From JBCDBH01 sp039184055 (GTDB lineage Bacteria; Acidobacteriota; Thermoanaerobaculia; Multivoradales; J023): 6,784 bases of DNA. How positions within the stretch are numbered: the stretch's first letter is position 1; every line of letters starts with the position of its first letter. Below the pieces are notes generated by a model. The model worked only from the letters and a program-made list of their open reading frames with translations. It did not search any database and was not told the origin of the DNA. The DNA lies in NCBI GenBank assembly GCA_039184055.1, contig JBCDBH010000320.1, forward strand, positions 1 to 6,784, read 5' to 3'. The position numbers and the translations under genes were made by a program. This document shows positions 5,893-6,784 of the stretch, piece after piece.

Positions 5893-5991
5893 CTGATTTC
5901 CTCGAAGAGCACCCGCATTGCCCACCAGCCCGCCGGCTGCGGTTCGCAAACGCACGTAATCTCTGGGCGTGCTCGCTCTTCGCTCCCTCGA

Positions 5992-6007
5992 CGTACCTAC
6001 GGGTACG
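5992..6007. repeat. Perfect 6-bp inverted repeat with 4-base loop
   Basis: CGTACC and GGTACG flank the loop TACG. No T-run follows on either strand, so it is not an ordinary terminator. The surrounding GCTC/CGCTCC-rich sequence looks like dispersed intergenic repeat DNA, which one copy cannot prove. Confidence 0.5.
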
Positions 6008-6260
6008 CCTCCGGTTGCTCATCACTGCGCTTCCCAGATCTCACGCACGTTTCCGCCCCTCGCCACGACGTTTGGTGGGAAATACGGGTTTAGCGTGAGC
6101 GAATGCCCACTACGACGACGGGAGTCGGCAGTAGGCAGCGAATATGCTCAGAGCGTAGGGGTGGGCGAAACGGGAGTCAAGACAAAATGCCCTGGCCGCT
6201 TGTATCTTCGGTCGCATCGTCGCTCGACGCGATGACGCTGCTGAAGCGAACTATCCATCA

Positions 6261-6266
6261 TAGAAT
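6261..6266 (+). promoter_or_regulatory. Possible -10 element for the nucleotidyltransferase gene
   Basis: TAGAAT differs from TATAAT at one position and lies 33 bp before the TTG start. No good -35 hexamer is found at 16-18 bp upstream, so this is only a weak suggestion. Confidence 0.22.
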
Positions 6267-6288
6267 CGAGTTTCCTTCTCATCTGACT

Positions 6289-6294
6289 GGAGAG
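6289..6294 (+). promoter_or_regulatory. Ribosome binding site that decides the TTG start
   Basis: GGAGAG is five bases before the TTG at 6300. An in-frame TGA occupies 6297-6299, so the gene cannot begin further upstream. The first in-frame ATG (6411) falls inside the conserved motif, which makes this TTG the best start. Confidence 0.6.
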
Positions 6295-6299
6295 TCTGA

Positions 6300-6784
6300 T
6301 TGCTGCGTGGTGAAATCGAACAGGTCTTGACGGCGCTGAACCAGGCGGAGGTTCTGTATCTCGTCGTTGGCGGTTTGGCGGTAGTGCTTCATGGCCATCT
6401 AAGAACGACCATGGACCTCGATCTGGTCGTGCGGCTACAGGAAGAGAATCTTGGTCGGGCGCTCGATGCCTTGCAGGATCTTGGGTATGCCTCGGTGTTA
6501 CCCGTGCCACTCTCTCAGCTCGCGGATCCCGCGATTCGTGACATGTGGATTCGCGAAAAGAACATGATCGCCTTCTCACTTTGGAACCCCGGTCAGCCAC
6601 TCTTCAAGCTGGATATTCTCGTCTCCGAACCATTCGATTTCGCATCGACCTACCAGCGCTCCGTACAGGTAACTCTTGGAGCAACCAAGGCTCGCGTTGT
6701 ATCTCTCGACGACTTGATCGATCTCAAGCGCCAGTCGGGTCGCCCTCAGGACCTCGCCGACATCGACGCGCTCGAGACGATCCG
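6300..6784 (+). CDS. Nucleotidyltransferase-fold protein (AbiEii/MNT-like), partial at right edge
   Basis: The first 161 residues are present, starting at TTG 6300; the gene continues past the window. The signature of the DNA polymerase beta-like nucleotidyltransferase fold is visible: VVGGLAVVLHG (22-32) followed by the metal-binding D39-L-D41, with a later strand FKLDILV (102-108) that supplies the likely third Asp (105). A conserved WIREKNMIAFSLW stretch (83-95) and SLDDLIDLKRQSGRPQDLADI (135-155) match a family of small stand-alone proteins, usually about 170-190 residues, that I associate with DUF6036/AbiEii-like proteins. Related enzymes transfer NMP groups to tRNA or protein partners and often form toxin-antitoxin pairs, but many members are of unknown function. 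No partner gene is visible upstream; one could lie downstream of the window. The family call is firm, the biological role is not. Confidence 0.82.
   Translation, partial: MLRGEIEQVLTALNQAEVLYLVVGGLAVVLHGHLRTTMDLDLVVRLQEENLGRALDALQDLGYASVLPVPLSQLADPAIRDMWIREKNMIAFSLWNPGQPLFKLDILVSEPFDFASTYQRSVQVTLGATKARVVSLDDLIDLKRQSGRPQDLADIDALETI

Larger units (their letters stand above)
5893..6299. other. Gene-poor interval between the cysteine-rich gene and the nucleotidyltransferase
   Basis: I found no convincing coding sequence in these 407 bp. The open frames present have no recognisable domain, biased composition, or good ribosome binding sites. The interval must contain the divergent promoters of both flanking genes. 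It also holds the small perfect hairpin at 5992-6007 and a weak CAGCC/GGCTG dyad at 5926-5939 in the likely leader of the cysteine-rich gene. Confidence 0.6.

Noticed and set aside
6148..6600. A 150-codon minus-strand open frame over the right edge
   Set aside because: It is antisense to the nucleotidyltransferase with its intact GG...DLD motif, and its product is Arg/Ser/Pro-rich without a domain.
1..6784. CRISPR arrays, tRNA or rRNA genes, insertion sequences or integrase genes
   Set aside because: I saw no regularly spaced repeats, tRNA-like cloverleaf, transposase motif or terminal inverted repeats with target duplications.

Overview
The window is a GC-rich bacterial segment with dense, short-spaced genes and good Shine-Dalgarno sites. 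Three things point to a Gram-negative, environmentally versatile lineage: a sigma-54 activator, a secreted FG-GAP propeller ending in a DGFESGD..AWS tail, and a nucleotidyltransferase of a type I associate with Acidobacteriota and the former Deltaproteobacteria. I cannot place it more precisely from the sequence alone.

Left part (1-2291). The C-terminal end of a beta-ketoacyl-synthase-like protein runs off the left edge on the plus strand; it appears to lack the usual catalytic residues. It converges, with 24 bp between stop codons, on a two-gene minus-strand operon: a short-chain dehydrogenase/reductase (SDR, 2059 to 1217) followed 24 bp later by an alpha/beta hydrolase (1192 to 317). The 232-bp divergent region upstream of the SDR holds one clear minus-strand -24/-12 (sigma-54) promoter. 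About 100-150 bp further upstream there is a cluster of direct and inverted repeats that fits an activator binding site.

Middle (2292-4032). A plus-strand GAF-AAA+-Fis sigma-54 activator is transcribed divergently from that operon. The activator, the -24/-12 promoter and the distal repeats together read as a complete inducible circuit: the GAF domain senses a signal, the AAA+ domain remodels sigma-54 polymerase, and the SDR and hydrolase are expressed. A hairpin with a T-run follows the activator gene.

Right part (4033-6784). A secreted seven-repeat FG-GAP beta-propeller protein (plus strand) converges on a small secreted cysteine-rich protein (minus strand). A strong palindromic terminator with a duplicated arm lies between them. 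About 400 bp with no convincing gene follow, containing one perfect small hairpin. At the right edge a nucleotidyltransferase-fold gene begins at a TTG codon directly after a good ribosome binding site and runs off the window.

The best candidate for an undescribed system is the sigma-54-controlled SDR/hydrolase circuit, whose hydrolase has a Cys nucleophile and no His in the usual place. The rest looks like ordinary accessory chromosome content with several small curiosities.
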